A stretch of DNA of 64,000 nt from NCBI RefSeq assembly GCF_001547895.1, contig NZ_AP014627.1:5892001-5956000 (forward strand), given 5' to 3'. The translations under genes and the position numbers were made by a program. The notes under the pieces were generated by a model. The model saw only the letters and a list, made by a program, of their open reading frames with translations. It was not told the DNA's origin and searched no databases. This document shows, in pieces, positions 50,242 to 58,774 of the stretch. Numbering within the stretch: the stretch's first letter is position 1; every line of letters begins with the position of its first letter. The DNA is from Pseudomonas sp. Os17 (GTDB lineage Bacteria; Pseudomonadota; Gammaproteobacteria; Pseudomonadales; Pseudomonadaceae).

Positions 50242-50964
50242 TCAGGGAAACAGCGCCGGTTCGGGAAACTCGCTTTCCATGTCCCAGTAACCCGCCTGTT
50301 GCCGCGAGGCAACGGTCCACTGGCCGTCGACATAACGGAAGGTGCGATAGGTGGTGATGAACTCTTCGTTCTCCATCGACGACGCCGACGACACCTGCTG
50401 GATGCTTTCGGTGCCGCCCTTGTCCGAGGGCACGATCTGCCAGGCGGCCTTGCCGGTCTGGGCGAACACCAGCGGCTGCTTCTCGCCGCCCTCCCCCAGG
50501 CACAGCACCGGATCCAGCTGACTCTGTTCCGGCGTCAGTACTTCAGTGAGGGGACCGCTGTAGCTGCCCATGGGCGCGGTCTGGTCAATGGTCAGGAAAA
50601 ACGCCGGCGACGGCAGGCCGTTCAGCGGAGCCTTTTCCACCGTGGCCATCGGGTAGTCCAGGGACTTCTGCGCCAACACCTCGCCGCTATCGGAAACCAG
50701 GCGCGCCAGCGCCCCCAACGGCGCAACCGGGTGATCGTCGTCGGACGGGAGCAGGCTGTCGGCGTCCAGGCCATTGCCCCAGCTGTTGGCATGCAACTCG
50801 GGGGTGATACGCAGATCCTCCAGTACTTCCAGCACCGAGCCGTCCCCCACCAGCACCTGCTGGGCGATCCGATAGCCTTCCGGTACTTCAGCCTGCTGGG
50901 CCATGGCCAGCGCCGAACAGCCCAACAGCCCCGCGCCCAGCATCCAGCGCTTCAACCTTGTCAT
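50242..50964 (-). CDS. Secreted protein of unknown function
   Basis: 240 residues from the ATG at 50964, spaced correctly from AGGGG. Signal peptide MTRLKRWMLGAGLLGCSALAM, cleavage near AMA-QQAEVPEG. The mature part has YRIAQQVLVGDGSVLEVLED, an FFLTIDQTAPMGSYSGPLTE block and a C-terminal WDMESEFPEPALFP. No known domain recognised. It lies between mapZ (convergent) and radA (same strand). A Pseudomonas-restricted envelope protein by position. Confidence 0.75.
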   Translation of the reverse strand: MTRLKRWMLGAGLLGCSALAMAQQAEVPEGYRIAQQVLVGDGSVLEVLEDLRITPELHANSWGNGLDADSLLPSDDDHPVAPLGALARLVSDSGEVLAQKSLDYPMATVEKAPLNGLPSPAFFLTIDQTAPMGSYSGPLTEVLTPEQSQLDPVLCLGEGGEKQPLVFAQTGKAAWQIVPSDKGGTESIQQVSSASSMENEEFITTYRTFRYVDGQWTVASRQQAGYWDMESEFPEPALFP

Positions 50965-51003
50965 GCCCATCCCCTGCCTCCTTCCCTGCGAGTCCCGTGC
51001 CGA

Positions 51004-52371
51004 TTATTCGAAAAGCGCATCCAACGCCTGTTCCAGGCGGGTCACGGCAATGATCTTCAAGCCTGGCGGCGCCTCCTTCGGTGCGTTGCCCTTGGGCACG
51101 ATGGCCCGCTTGAAGCCATGCTTGGCCGCCTCTTTCAAGCGCTCCTGACCGCTGGGCACCGGACGCACTTCGCCGGACAGCCCCACCTCGCCGAACACCA
51201 GCAAGTCATGGGGCAGCGGACGATTGCGCAGGCTCGACATCACCGCCGCCATCAGCGCCAGGTCGGACGCGGTTTCCAGCACCTTGACCCCGCCCACCAC
51301 GTTGAGGAACACGTCCTGATCGTGGGTCGGAATACCGCCGTGGCGATGCAACACCGCCAGCAGCATGGCCAGGCGGTTCTGGTCCAGGCCGAGGGTCACC
51401 CGGCGCGGGTTGGCCAGGTGGCTGTCATCCACCAGCGCCTGAACTTCCACCAGCATCGGCCGGGTGCCTTCCCAGGTGGCCATCACCACGCTGCCCGGCA
51501 CCTCTTCCTGGGCGCGGGTGAGGAAAATCGCTGAAGGGTTGGAGACTTCCTTCAAGCCGCGGTCGGTCATGCCGAATACGCCCAGTTCGTTGACCGCACC
51601 GAAACGGTTCTTCACCGCCCGCAGCAAACGCAGGCGACCGTCGGACTCCCCCTCGAAATACAGCACGGTGTCGACCATGTGCTCCAGCACCCGCGGCCCG
51701 GCCAGGGCGCCTTCCTTGGTCACGTGGCCCACCAGGAAGATCGCCGTGCCGCTCTGCTTGGCGTAGCGCACCAGCAAGGCCGCGCTCTCGCGCACCTGGG
51801 ACACGCCGCCCGGGGCCGATTGCAGCTGCTCGGTGAAAATCGTCTGGATCGAGTCGATCACCATGACCTTGGGCTTTTCCACCCGGGCCGTGGCGATGAT
51901 GGTTTCGATGCAGGTTTCGGTCATCACCCGCAGTTGATCCTGGGGCAGGCCCAGGCGCCGGGCGCGCATCGCCACCTGCTGCTGGGATTCCTCGCCGGTG
52001 ACGTAGAGCGCCGGCATGCGCGTGGCGATATTGCACAGGGTCTGCAGCAGGATGGTCGACTTGCCGATCCCCGGATCGCCGCCGATCAGCACCACCGAAC
52101 CGTCCACCAGGCCACCGCCCAGCACCCGGTCGAGTTCGCCGGAGGCGGTGGAGAAACGCGGGATTTCCTCGACGCTGACTTCCGCCAGGGTCTTGATCTG
52201 CGCCTGCTGCCCGGCCCAGCCGGTGCGCCCGGCAGGTGCCGCGGCGCCGCCACTTTCGATCATGGTCTCGGTCAGGGTGTTCCAGGCCCCGCACTCACCG
52301 CATTGCCCGGCCCATTTGGGAAAGGTGGAGCCGCACTCGGTGCAGCCGTACATGCGCTTGGCCTTGGCCAT
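51004..52371 (-). CDS. radA: DNA repair protein RadA (Sms)
   Basis: 455 residues from the ATG at 52371 (MAKAKRMYGCTECGSTFPKW). An N-terminal C4 zinc finger (CTECGSTFPKWAGQCGECG), the RecA-like ATPase with Walker A GGDPGIGKST, the RadA-specific KNRFGAVNELGVF motif and a C-terminal Lon-like domain are all present. RadA promotes branch migration and recombination intermediates. It is upstream of the secreted unknown on the same strand, about 40 bases apart. Confidence 0.97.
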   Translation of the reverse strand: MAKAKRMYGCTECGSTFPKWAGQCGECGAWNTLTETMIESGGAAAPAGRTGWAGQQAQIKTLAEVSVEEIPRFSTASGELDRVLGGGLVDGSVVLIGGDPGIGKSTILLQTLCNIATRMPALYVTGEESQQQVAMRARRLGLPQDQLRVMTETCIETIIATARVEKPKVMVIDSIQTIFTEQLQSAPGGVSQVRESAALLVRYAKQSGTAIFLVGHVTKEGALAGPRVLEHMVDTVLYFEGESDGRLRLLRAVKNRFGAVNELGVFGMTDRGLKEVSNPSAIFLTRAQEEVPGSVVMATWEGTRPMLVEVQALVDDSHLANPRRVTLGLDQNRLAMLLAVLHRHGGIPTHDQDVFLNVVGGVKVLETASDLALMAAVMSSLRNRPLPHDLLVFGEVGLSGEVRPVPSGQERLKEAAKHGFKRAIVPKGNAPKEAPPGLKIIAVTRLEQALDALFE

Positions 52372-52416
52372 CTGAACCCCCGGCAAAAACCGCGATGATA
52401 GCTCAGCTGGAACGGA

Positions 52417-52977
52417 TCAGCGCGGCGGCGCGGTGCGTATCTGCCCGCTGGCCAGCCGCGTGGCGCTATTGCCCAGGGGATCCTCGGCATTCAGGTCCGC
52501 GCCTTTGGCCGCCAGGGCCTGAAGCAATTCCTCCCGCTGGAACAGCCCGGCATACATGGCGGCGGTCTGCCCCGCGCCGTTGCGCTGGTCGGGGCTGCAA
52601 TCGGCGGCCAGCAGGCGCCGGGCAATCTGCACCTCGCCCTTGAAGATTGCCCCCATCAATGCGGTGTTGCCGCGCTTGTCCTGGGCACAGGCATTGGCGC
52701 CGGCGGCCAGCAGGCGCTCCACCGCCGGGCCCTGGCCGTGATAGGCGGCCAGGATCAGCGCGGTGTAGCCCTTTTCATCCTGGGTATCGAGGGCGTAACC
52801 GGCCTCGATGAAGGTGTCGAGCATTGCCACGTCGCCCCGGCGCGCGGCATCGAAATAGTAGTGTTCCAGTTGAACCTTGACCGCCACCGGGTCGGCACTC
52901 GCCGCTGGTTCGGCCGCCGGCTGCGCATAGGCGACAAACGACCAGGCCACTGACAACAGCGCTATAAAAAGACGCAT
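52417..52977 (-). CDS. ankB: Periplasmic ankyrin-repeat protein, AnkB-like
   Basis: 186 residues. Signal peptide MRLFIALLSVAWSFVAYA-QP. Ankyrin repeats follow with motifs DTQDEKGYTALILAAYHGQG, DKRGNTALMGAIFKGEVQIA and DQRNGAGQTAAMYAGLFQRE. It lies 67 bases downstream of katB in the same direction, the katB-ankB order of P. aeruginosa. There AnkB supports full KatB activity in the periplasm, possibly by assisting folding or haem loading. The name rests on that context. Confidence 0.88.
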   Translation of the reverse strand: MRLFIALLSVAWSFVAYAQPAAEPAASADPVAVKVQLEHYYFDAARRGDVAMLDTFIEAGYALDTQDEKGYTALILAAYHGQGPAVERLLAAGANACAQDKRGNTALMGAIFKGEVQIARRLLAADCSPDQRNGAGQTAAMYAGLFQREELLQALAAKGADLNAEDPLGNSATRLASGQIRTAPPR

Positions 52978-53044
52978 GGCGCGACTCCTCTGTCGGAAAA
53001 AGACGTCACGCCCGGACGGGCGTGACGAGGTGAGGCTGGCGCGA

Positions 53045-54586
53045 TCAGTCGCTCAGCTTGGCTGCCAGGGCCTTGACCCGGGCCAGGTCGCCCTTGGCCA
53101 CGCGGGTCACGCCGCTGCCGTACTCCGGGTCGGCCTTGTAAAGGAACGACAGGATGATGTGCTTGCTCTCGTCGTCAGTGGTGGCCAGGGAGCCGCCGAA
53201 GCTGTCGATCAGGTCCTGGCGCTCTTTCTTGCTGAAGGAGCGATACAGGTCCCCGGCCTGCTTGAAGTTCTGCTCACGCTGGATCTTCGCCTGCTGGGTG
53301 CTGCCCGACAGCGCCATCTGGCTGTAGCGCGCGCTTTGCGGCTCTTCACGCGGCATCAGGCGGCTCGGCTGGTAGTTGACCCCGGTGCTGGTGTGGCCCA
53401 GGTTCATGGCGCCGTCCTGGTTGCCGTTGTTCACCGGGCTCTTCGGCGCGTTGATCGGCAGTTGCAGGGCGTTGGCGCCCAGGCGGTACATCTGGGTATC
53501 GGCGTAGGAGAACACCCGGCCCTGCAGCAGACGGTCTTCCGACGGTTCGATTCCCGGCACCAGGTTGGACGGGGCCATGGCCACCTGCTCGGTTTCCTGG
53601 AACACGTTGGCCGGGTTGCGGTTCAACACCATCTGCCCGACTTTGCGCTCGGGCACATTCGGCCAGATCTTGGTGGCGTCCAGCGGGTCGAAATCAAACT
53701 TGGCCAAGTCTTCGGGTTTCAATACCTGGACATACAAGTCCCACTTGGGAAAGTCCCCTTTATTGATGTGGGTTACCAAGTCGTTGCTCATATGGCTGTA
53801 ATCACGCCCCTGGACCTCGACCACTTGTTTCGGATCAAGATTCTTCAGGCCTTGCAGGCTCTTCCAGTGAAACTTCACGTAATGCACTTCGCCCTTGGCA
53901 TTGATCAACTTGTAGGCGTGCACGCCATTACCATCCATTTCCCGGTAACTGGCCGGAGTTCCGGAGTTGGAATACAGCTCGGTCAATGTGCGAGTGGCTT
54001 CGGGAACATGAGAGAAGAAATCAAAACGTCGCGAGTCATCATCCAGATTGGTGCGCGGATCGGGTTTGAACGCATGCACCATGTCCGGGAACTTGATGGC
54101 ATCGCGAATGAAGAACGTCGGGAAGTTGTTGCCGACCAGGTCCCAGTTACCCTCTGCGGTATAGAACTTGGTGGCGAAACCCCGTGGGTCGCGCAAGGTT
54201 TCCGGGGAGTGGTTGCCGTGCACCACCGAGGAAAAACGGACAAATACCGGAGTGGTCTCACCGGCGGCAAAGACCTTGGCACGGGTCAGGTCGCTGAGGC
54301 TGTCGGTGACGGTGAAAGTGCCGTGGGCGCCGGTACCACGGGCGTGTACCACACGCTCTGGAATGCGCTCGCGATCGAACCGCTGAAGCTTCTGGATCAG
54401 TTGCACATCTTGCAGCAACACCGGGCCGGTGGCGCCTGCAGTCTGTGAATTCTGGTTATCGCCCACTGCCGCGCCATTGTCGCGGGTCAGCGTGGCAGCC
54501 TGTACGGAAAGGGAAAGCAGACTGGCGGCAAGCACGCCCAGTATGCGTCGCTGGGAAAGACTCCCAAGGCCAAGAGAAGCGGTCAT
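53045..54586 (-). CDS. katB: Periplasmic haem catalase KatB
   Basis: 513 residues with a cleavable N-terminal signal (SQRRILGVLAASLLSLSVQA-AT). The RR pair is Tat-like but imperfect. The catalase core has the active-site histidine in RVVHARGTGAHG and FDRERIPE, an asparagine region NNFPTFFIRDAIKFPD and the proximal haem tyrosine block RVFSYADTQMYRLG. It decomposes hydrogen peroxide. It is cotranscribed with ankB. A partial OxyR-type site lies upstream (54637-54673). Confidence 0.95.
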   Translation of the reverse strand: MTASLGLGSLSQRRILGVLAASLLSLSVQAATLTRDNGAAVGDNQNSQTAGATGPVLLQDVQLIQKLQRFDRERIPERVVHARGTGAHGTFTVTDSLSDLTRAKVFAAGETTPVFVRFSSVVHGNHSPETLRDPRGFATKFYTAEGNWDLVGNNFPTFFIRDAIKFPDMVHAFKPDPRTNLDDDSRRFDFFSHVPEATRTLTELYSNSGTPASYREMDGNGVHAYKLINAKGEVHYVKFHWKSLQGLKNLDPKQVVEVQGRDYSHMSNDLVTHINKGDFPKWDLYVQVLKPEDLAKFDFDPLDATKIWPNVPERKVGQMVLNRNPANVFQETEQVAMAPSNLVPGIEPSEDRLLQGRVFSYADTQMYRLGANALQLPINAPKSPVNNGNQDGAMNLGHTSTGVNYQPSRLMPREEPQSARYSQMALSGSTQQAKIQREQNFKQAGDLYRSFSKKERQDLIDSFGGSLATTDDESKHIILSFLYKADPEYGSGVTRVAKGDLARVKALAAKLSD

Positions 54587-54636
54587 GTTGAATTCCTCTA
54601 GTTATATAAGGCGCATCCCGATGCGCTCGCTAGAGG

Positions 54637-54673
54637 CTAGTGGCTAACTATTTGAATGATAAATAGAAAGCCC
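54637..54673 (-). promoter_or_regulatory. OxyR-like site upstream of katB
   Basis: The first half CTAGTGGCTAACTAT (54637-54651) fits ATAGNTNNNANCTAT at most fixed positions. After seven bases ATAA with partial further matches follows (54659-). The nearby dyad CTATTT...AAATAG (54648-54666) strengthens it. It lies about 55 bases before the katB ATG, in the usual activator position. The last quarter of the consensus is poor. Confidence 0.4.
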
Positions 54674-54873
54674 GCAACCACTCGATTGACAGAATGTTCT
54701 GGTTATCTCATCTGATGCGGGGTATATCGCGCGCGATCTGCTGGCACTTTGAATAAACTCTTTGCCTGTTTATCGGTCAATAAGCCCGCAAGCTGTTAAA
54801 AGTTGTGTCGGCAAAATGCTTTTTGCTGAATTACACTGCCGTAACCAACCTCATCTGTAACAAGGAATAACCT

Positions 54874-55287
54874 ATGGGCGTGCTAAGTGAGTTCAAGGCC
54901 TTCGCGGTCAAAGGCAATGTGGTCGACATGGCCGTGGGTATCATCATTGGCGCTGCGTTCGGCAAGATCGTCTCGTCCTTTGTCGGCGACGTGGTCATGC
55001 CCCCCATCGGCCTGCTGATCGGTGGGGTGAACTTCGGGGATCTGGCAGTCACGCTCAAGGCCGCGGCGGGCGATACGCCGGCGGTGGTGTTGGCGTACGG
55101 CAAGTTCATCCAGAGCATCATCGACTTCATCATCATTGCCTTCGCCATCTTCATGGGCGTCAAGGTGATCAACCGCCTGAAGCGTGAAGAGGCCGTGGCC
55201 CCGACACTGCCGCCGGTACCGAGCAAGGAAGAAGAACTGCTGGGGGAGATCCGCGATCTGCTCAAGGCGCAGAACAACAAGCCCTGA
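54874..55287 (+). CDS. mscL: Large-conductance mechanosensitive channel
   Basis: 137 residues. N-terminal amphipathic helix [22 protein letters not shown]1 ([21 protein letters not shown]), TM2 ([20 protein letters not shown]) and the C-terminal helix [12 protein letters not shown] are all typical. It opens under membrane tension to release solutes during osmotic downshock. Monocistronic and divergent from katB. Confidence 0.97.
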   Translation: MGVLSEFKAFAVKGNVVDMAVGIIIGAAFGKIVSSFVGDVVMPPIGLLIGGVNFGDLAVTLKAAAGDTPAVVLAYGKFIQSIIDFIIIAFAIFMGVKVINRLKREEAVAPTLPPVPSKEEELLGEIRDLLKAQNNKP

Positions 55288-55308
55288 TACAGGCTTCAGC
55301 ACTACAAG

Positions 55309-55334
55309 GAACGGCGCCCTCAAGGCGCCGTTTT
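55309..55334. terminator. Bidirectional terminator between mscL and fpr
   Basis: AACGGCGCC (55309-55317) and GGCGCCGTT (55323-55331) form a 9-bp stem followed by TTTT on the plus strand. It lies 22 bases after mscL and just before the fpr stop (55337), so it may also end the fpr transcript. Confidence 0.85.
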
Positions 55335-55336
55335 GC

Positions 55337-56113
55337 TTACCAGTAGGTTTCCACCGCCACCTGCCCCGGCCGCCGGCTCAGGCTCAGGTTCATGCCCCGC
55401 TGCTTGAGCAGCGCACGGGTGTCATCGATCATCTGCGGGTTACCGCAGAGCATCACCCGCGAATGCTCGGGGGTCAGGGCCACGCCGGCGGCACGCTCCA
55501 GCTCGCCGTTCTCGATCAGCTGGGTGATGCGCCCGTTGAGGCTGCCCGGATGCTGCTCGCGGGTCACGGTGCTGATGAACTGCAGCTTGTGGGCCACTTC
55601 CGCCAGGTACTCACGCTGGGGCAACTCGGCGAGCAGCTGCTGATAGGCCAGCTCCTTGGCCTCGCGCACGCTGTAGACCAGGATGATGCGCTCGAATTTC
55701 TCCCACACCTCGAAGTCCTGCAGGATCGACAGGAACGGCGCAATCCCGGTGCCGGTGGATAGCAGCCAGAGGTCGCGACCGTCGACGAAACGGTCCAGGG
55801 TCAGGTAGCCGAAGGCCTGGCGATCCACCAGCAGGCTGTCCCCCACTGCCAGGCGACTCAGTTCGCTGGTGAACTCGCCGCCGGGCACCACGATGGAAAA
55901 GAACTCGAGAAACTCATCGAACGGCGACGACACCATGGAATAGGCGCGCCACACCGTACTTCCATCGGCCTTGGTCACCCCGAGACGGGCGAACTGCCCG
56001 GCACGAAAGCGAAAACCCGCGTCCCGGGTGGTGCGCAGGGTAAACAGGCTGGAGGTCAACGGCTGGACCTCGAGCAGGGTCTGGCGCGTGTACTTTTCTT
56101 CACTGGCGGTCAT
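55337..56113 (-). CDS. fpr: Ferredoxin/flavodoxin--NADP+ reductase FprA
   Basis: 258 residues from the ATG at 56113 (MTASEEKYTRQTLLEVQPLT). FAD-binding motif RAYSMVSSP (about 65-73), NADP site STGTGIAPFLSIL, and the FNR C-terminal region LCGNPQMIDDTR. The C-terminal FETYW-like end here is VAVETYW, close to the E. coli/Pseudomonas Fpr tail. It supplies or drains electrons for ferredoxin and flavodoxin and is often oxidative-stress linked, which fits katB nearby. Confidence 0.95.
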   Translation of the reverse strand: MTASEEKYTRQTLLEVQPLTSSLFTLRTTRDAGFRFRAGQFARLGVTKADGSTVWRAYSMVSSPFDEFLEFFSIVVPGGEFTSELSRLAVGDSLLVDRQAFGYLTLDRFVDGRDLWLLSTGTGIAPFLSILQDFEVWEKFERIILVYSVREAKELAYQQLLAELPQREYLAEVAHKLQFISTVTREQHPGSLNGRITQLIENGELERAAGVALTPEHSRVMLCGNPQMIDDTRALLKQRGMNLSLSRRPGQVAVETYW

Positions 56114-56327
56114 GACGGGCTCCACAAAAGCGATGCTCTAGTGTCCCGCAAAGCGCCGGACAGAAACACCGGCGGTTTGTAGTGGCATAGAGCGCGGGCA
56201 ATCCCCGGCAAAAAACCGTACCATTTAGCCCCGCTTCGAACGGCCCGCACCGCCGCTGCTCGAGGGTTCCCGTGCGCGCGACAGCCCCCACCGCCGGGAC
56301 ATTCACCGATTACCTAGAGTCCGCCCC

Positions 56328-57707
56328 ATGCCCCTGCTTGCAAGCCCCTTCGCCCAGCTCGACCTGATCCGCCAGCCCGAACAGCAGAACGAGCCGCTGC
56401 AAGCCTTCGACGCGGCGGACGAATACCTGCTCAACCACCTGGCCGAGCAGCAACCGACCAGCGACAGCCGGGTGCTGATCCTCAATGACAGCTTTGGCGC
56501 CCTGGCCGCGAGCCTGCTGGGCAAGGTCCAGGTCAGCAGCAGCGGCGATTCGTACCTGGGCGCCTTGGCCCTGGAAAAGAACCTGGCGCGCAACGGCCTG
56601 CCCTTCGACGCCCTGCGGGTGATACCGGCCAGCGAGCCGTTGCACGGCCCCTTCGACCGGGTGCTGATCCGCGTGCCCAAGACCCTGGCCCTGCTGGAAG
56701 AGCAACTGATCCGCCTGCAAGGGCAACTGGCCCCAGGCGCCCAGGTCGTGGCGGCGGCCATGATCAAGCACCTGCCCCGCGCCGCCGGCGACTTGCTGGA
56801 GCGCTACATCGGCCCGGTGCAGGCCTCCCTGGCGGTGAAAAAGGCCCGCCTGCTGATCGCCACGCCAGAAGCCAGGCCGGCGGTGGTGTCGCCCTACCCG
56901 ACCCGCTATCGCCTGGAGCAGCCGGCCATCGAGCTGCTCAACCACGCCAATGTGTTCTGTCGCGAAGGCCTGGACATCGGCACCCGCGCCTTCCTCCCAC
57001 ACCTGCCGCAGAACCTCGGCAGCGCCCGGGTCGCGGACCTGGGCTGTGGCAACGGCGTGCTGGCCATCGCCAGCGCCCTGGACAACCCCCAGGCCCACTA
57101 CACCCTGGTGGACGAGTCCTTCATGGCCGTGCAGTCGGCCCGGGAGAACTGGCAGGCGCTGCTCGGCGATCGTGAAGCCGAGATGCGTGCCGGCGATGGC
57201 CTGGCCGGGCAGGCGCCGCAGTCCCTGGACGTGGTGCTGTGCAACCCGCCGTTCCACCAGCAGCAGGTGGTGGGCGACTTCCTCGCCTGGCGCATGTTCC
57301 AGCAGGCCCGGGAGGCCCTGGTGGTGGGCGGCGCGCTGTATATCGTCGGCAACCGCCACCTGGGCTATCACAGCAAGCTGGCGCGGCTGTTCCGCGGCGT
57401 CGAACAAGTGGCGGCGACGCCCAAGTTCGTGATCCTCAAGGCACGCAAGGGTAACAGGCAAAAAAAACCCTCCGCAGGCGGAGGGTTGAAACCGTGCCGC
57501 AAGGCAACGGGATGGGATGATCAGTGGGTGGTCAGGCCCGCAGCATTCATGAACAGGCGCATCAGGCTGGCCACCACGAACAGGGCCAGTACGCTGCCAC
57601 CCCAGATCATCGCCAGCCAGCCCAGGCGCTGCCACAGCGGTTTCTTTTCCGCCTGTTCGATTTCCTGCAAAGAGTGTTTACCGCTCATGATTGCAACTCC
57701 TGCCTAA
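56328..57707 (+). CDS. rlmG: 23S rRNA m2G1835 methyltransferase RlmG, with an abnormal C-terminal extension
   Basis: 459 residues read; the family length (about 375) is reached at Lys374 (codon at 57447). RlmG is the SAM-dependent methyltransferase for G1835. The SAM motif VADLGCGNGVLAIAS (near residue 230) and the catalytic CNPPFH are intact. After KARK the frame has no stop and continues 85 residues of Arg/Cys-rich, non-family sequence through the cio terminator and antisense to the DUF2474 gene. In the +1 frame a TAA lies at once after (57452). The natural stop seems to be lost by an indel or mutation at the end. Confidence 0.85.
   Translation: MPLLASPFAQLDLIRQPEQQNEPLQAFDAADEYLLNHLAEQQPTSDSRVLILNDSFGALAASLLGKVQVSSSGDSYLGALALEKNLARNGLPFDALRVIPASEPLHGPFDRVLIRVPKTLALLEEQLIRLQGQLAPGAQVVAAAMIKHLPRAAGDLLERYIGPVQASLAVKKARLLIATPEARPAVVSPYPTRYRLEQPAIELLNHANVFCREGLDIGTRAFLPHLPQNLGSARVADLGCGNGVLAIASALDNPQAHYTLVDESFMAVQSARENWQALLGDREAEMRAGDGLAGQAPQSLDVVLCNPPFHQQQVVGDFLAWRMFQQAREALVVGGALYIVGNRHLGYHSKLARLFRGVEQVAATPKFVILKARKGNRQKKPSAGGGLKPCRKATGWDDQWVVRPAAFMNRRIRLATTNRASTLPPQIIASQPRRCHSGFFSACSISCKECLPLMIATPA
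57460..57487 (-). terminator. Terminator of the cioAB-DUF2474 operon (minus strand)
   Basis: On the minus strand AACCCTCC pairs with GGAGGGTT and is followed by a run of eight U (A 57460-57467). It lies 34 bases after the DUF2474 stop. It is also inside the extended rlmG frame. Confidence 0.9.
57521..57688 (-). CDS. Small DUF2474 membrane protein of the cio oxidase operon
   Basis: 55 residues, start ATG at 57688 with AGGAG eight bases upstream, stop at 57521. One membrane helix: RLGWLAMIWGGSVLALFVVA (residues ~21-40), after a charged N-terminus MSGKHSLQEIEQAEKKPLW. The WQRLGWL...GSVLAL pattern is the DUF2474 family found behind cydAB/cioAB in Pseudomonas. It may stabilise the oxidase like CydX in E. 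coli; this is inference. It lies 76 bases after cioB and before the operon terminator. Confidence 0.85.
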   Translation of the reverse strand: MSGKHSLQEIEQAEKKPLWQRLGWLAMIWGGSVLALFVVASLMRLFMNAAGLTTH

Positions 57708-57718
57708 CCCGAATTCCC

Positions 57719-57763
57719 GTAGGGCCCGGCTTGCCAGCGAAAGCGCCAGCAGCCGGCTCCTGC
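57719..57763. repeat. Inverted pair of REP family A elements
   Basis: GTAGGGCCCGGCTTGCCAGCGA (57719-57740) and GCAGCCGGCTCCTGCC (about 57748-57763) face each other between cioB and the DUF2474 gene. The first copy is degenerate. Confidence 0.7.
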
Positions 57764-58771
57764 CTAGTGGTAACCGTCTTCGTGGGTGACCTTGCCGCGG
57801 AACACGTAGTAGCTCCAGAAGGTGTAGCCCAGGATGAACGGGATGATGAACAAGGTCCCCACCAGCATGAAGCCCTGGCTCTGCGGCGGCGCGGCGGCGT
57901 CCCAGATGGAGATCGACGGCGGCACGATGTTCGGCCACAGGCTGATGCCCAGGCCGCTGTAGCCGAGGAAGATCAGCACCAGGGTCAGCAGGAACGGCGT
58001 GTAGTGGGCATTGCGGGCCACGGCGCGCAGCAGGCCGTACATGGTCACCAGCACCAGGATCGGCACCGGCAGGAACCAGAACAGGTTCGGCAGGGTGAAC
58101 CAGCGCGCGGCGATCTCGGCGTGGGCCAGCGGCGTCCAGATACTGACGATGCCAATCACCGCCAGCACCACATAGGCCAGGGGCCGAGCAATGTCATGCA
58201 TCTGCTGCTGCAGCTTGCCTTCGGTCTTCATGATCAGCCAGGTGCAGCCGAGCAAGGCATAGGCCACCACCAGCGCCAGGCCGCAGAACAGGGTGAAGGG
58301 CGTCAGCCAGTCCAGCGAGCCGCCGGCGAACTGCCGGTTGACCACCGGCAGGCCATCGATGAACGCCCCCAGGGCCACACCCTGGAAGAAAGTCGCCGCC
58401 AGCGAACCGCCGATGAAGGCCTTGTCCCAGATATGGCGCTTGTCGTCCTTGGCCTTGAAGCGGAACTCGAAGGCCACGCCGCGGAAGATCAACCCCACCA
58501 GCATCAGGATCAGCGGCAGGTAGAGCGCCGAGAGCACCACCGAGTAGGCCAGCGGGAAGGCGCCGAACAAGGCCGCGCCCCCCAGCACCAGCCAGGTTTC
58601 GTTGCCGTCCCAGACCGGGGCGACGGTGTTCATCATCACGTCACGGTCGCGCTCGTCCTTGACGAACGGGAAGAGAATCCCGATCCCCAGGTCGAAGCCG
58701 TCCATGACCACGTACATCATGATGCCGAAGATGATAATCACGGCCCATAACAGCGGAAGATCAATACCCAT
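57764..58771 (-). CDS. cioB: Cyanide-insensitive bd-type ubiquinol oxidase subunit II
   Basis: 335 residues, about eight membrane helices. The N-terminal block MYVVMDGFDLGIGIL and PVWDGNETWLVLGGAALFGAFPLAY is diagnostic for CydB/CioB. The loop RGVAFEFRFKA is conserved. With CioA it forms the bd-type oxidase that reduces oxygen with ubiquinol and resists cyanide, which fluorescent pseudomonads can make. It starts three bases after cioA stops. Confidence 0.94.
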   Translation of the reverse strand: MGIDLPLLWAVIIIFGIMMYVVMDGFDLGIGILFPFVKDERDRDVMMNTVAPVWDGNETWLVLGGAALFGAFPLAYSVVLSALYLPLILMLVGLIFRGVAFEFRFKAKDDKRHIWDKAFIGGSLAATFFQGVALGAFIDGLPVVNRQFAGGSLDWLTPFTLFCGLALVVAYALLGCTWLIMKTEGKLQQQMHDIARPLAYVVLAVIGIVSIWTPLAHAEIAARWFTLPNLFWFLPVPILVLVTMYGLLRAVARNAHYTPFLLTLVLIFLGYSGLGISLWPNIVPPSISIWDAAAPPQSQGFMLVGTLFIIPFILGYTFWSYYVFRGKVTHEDGYH

Positions 58772-58774
58772 GAC

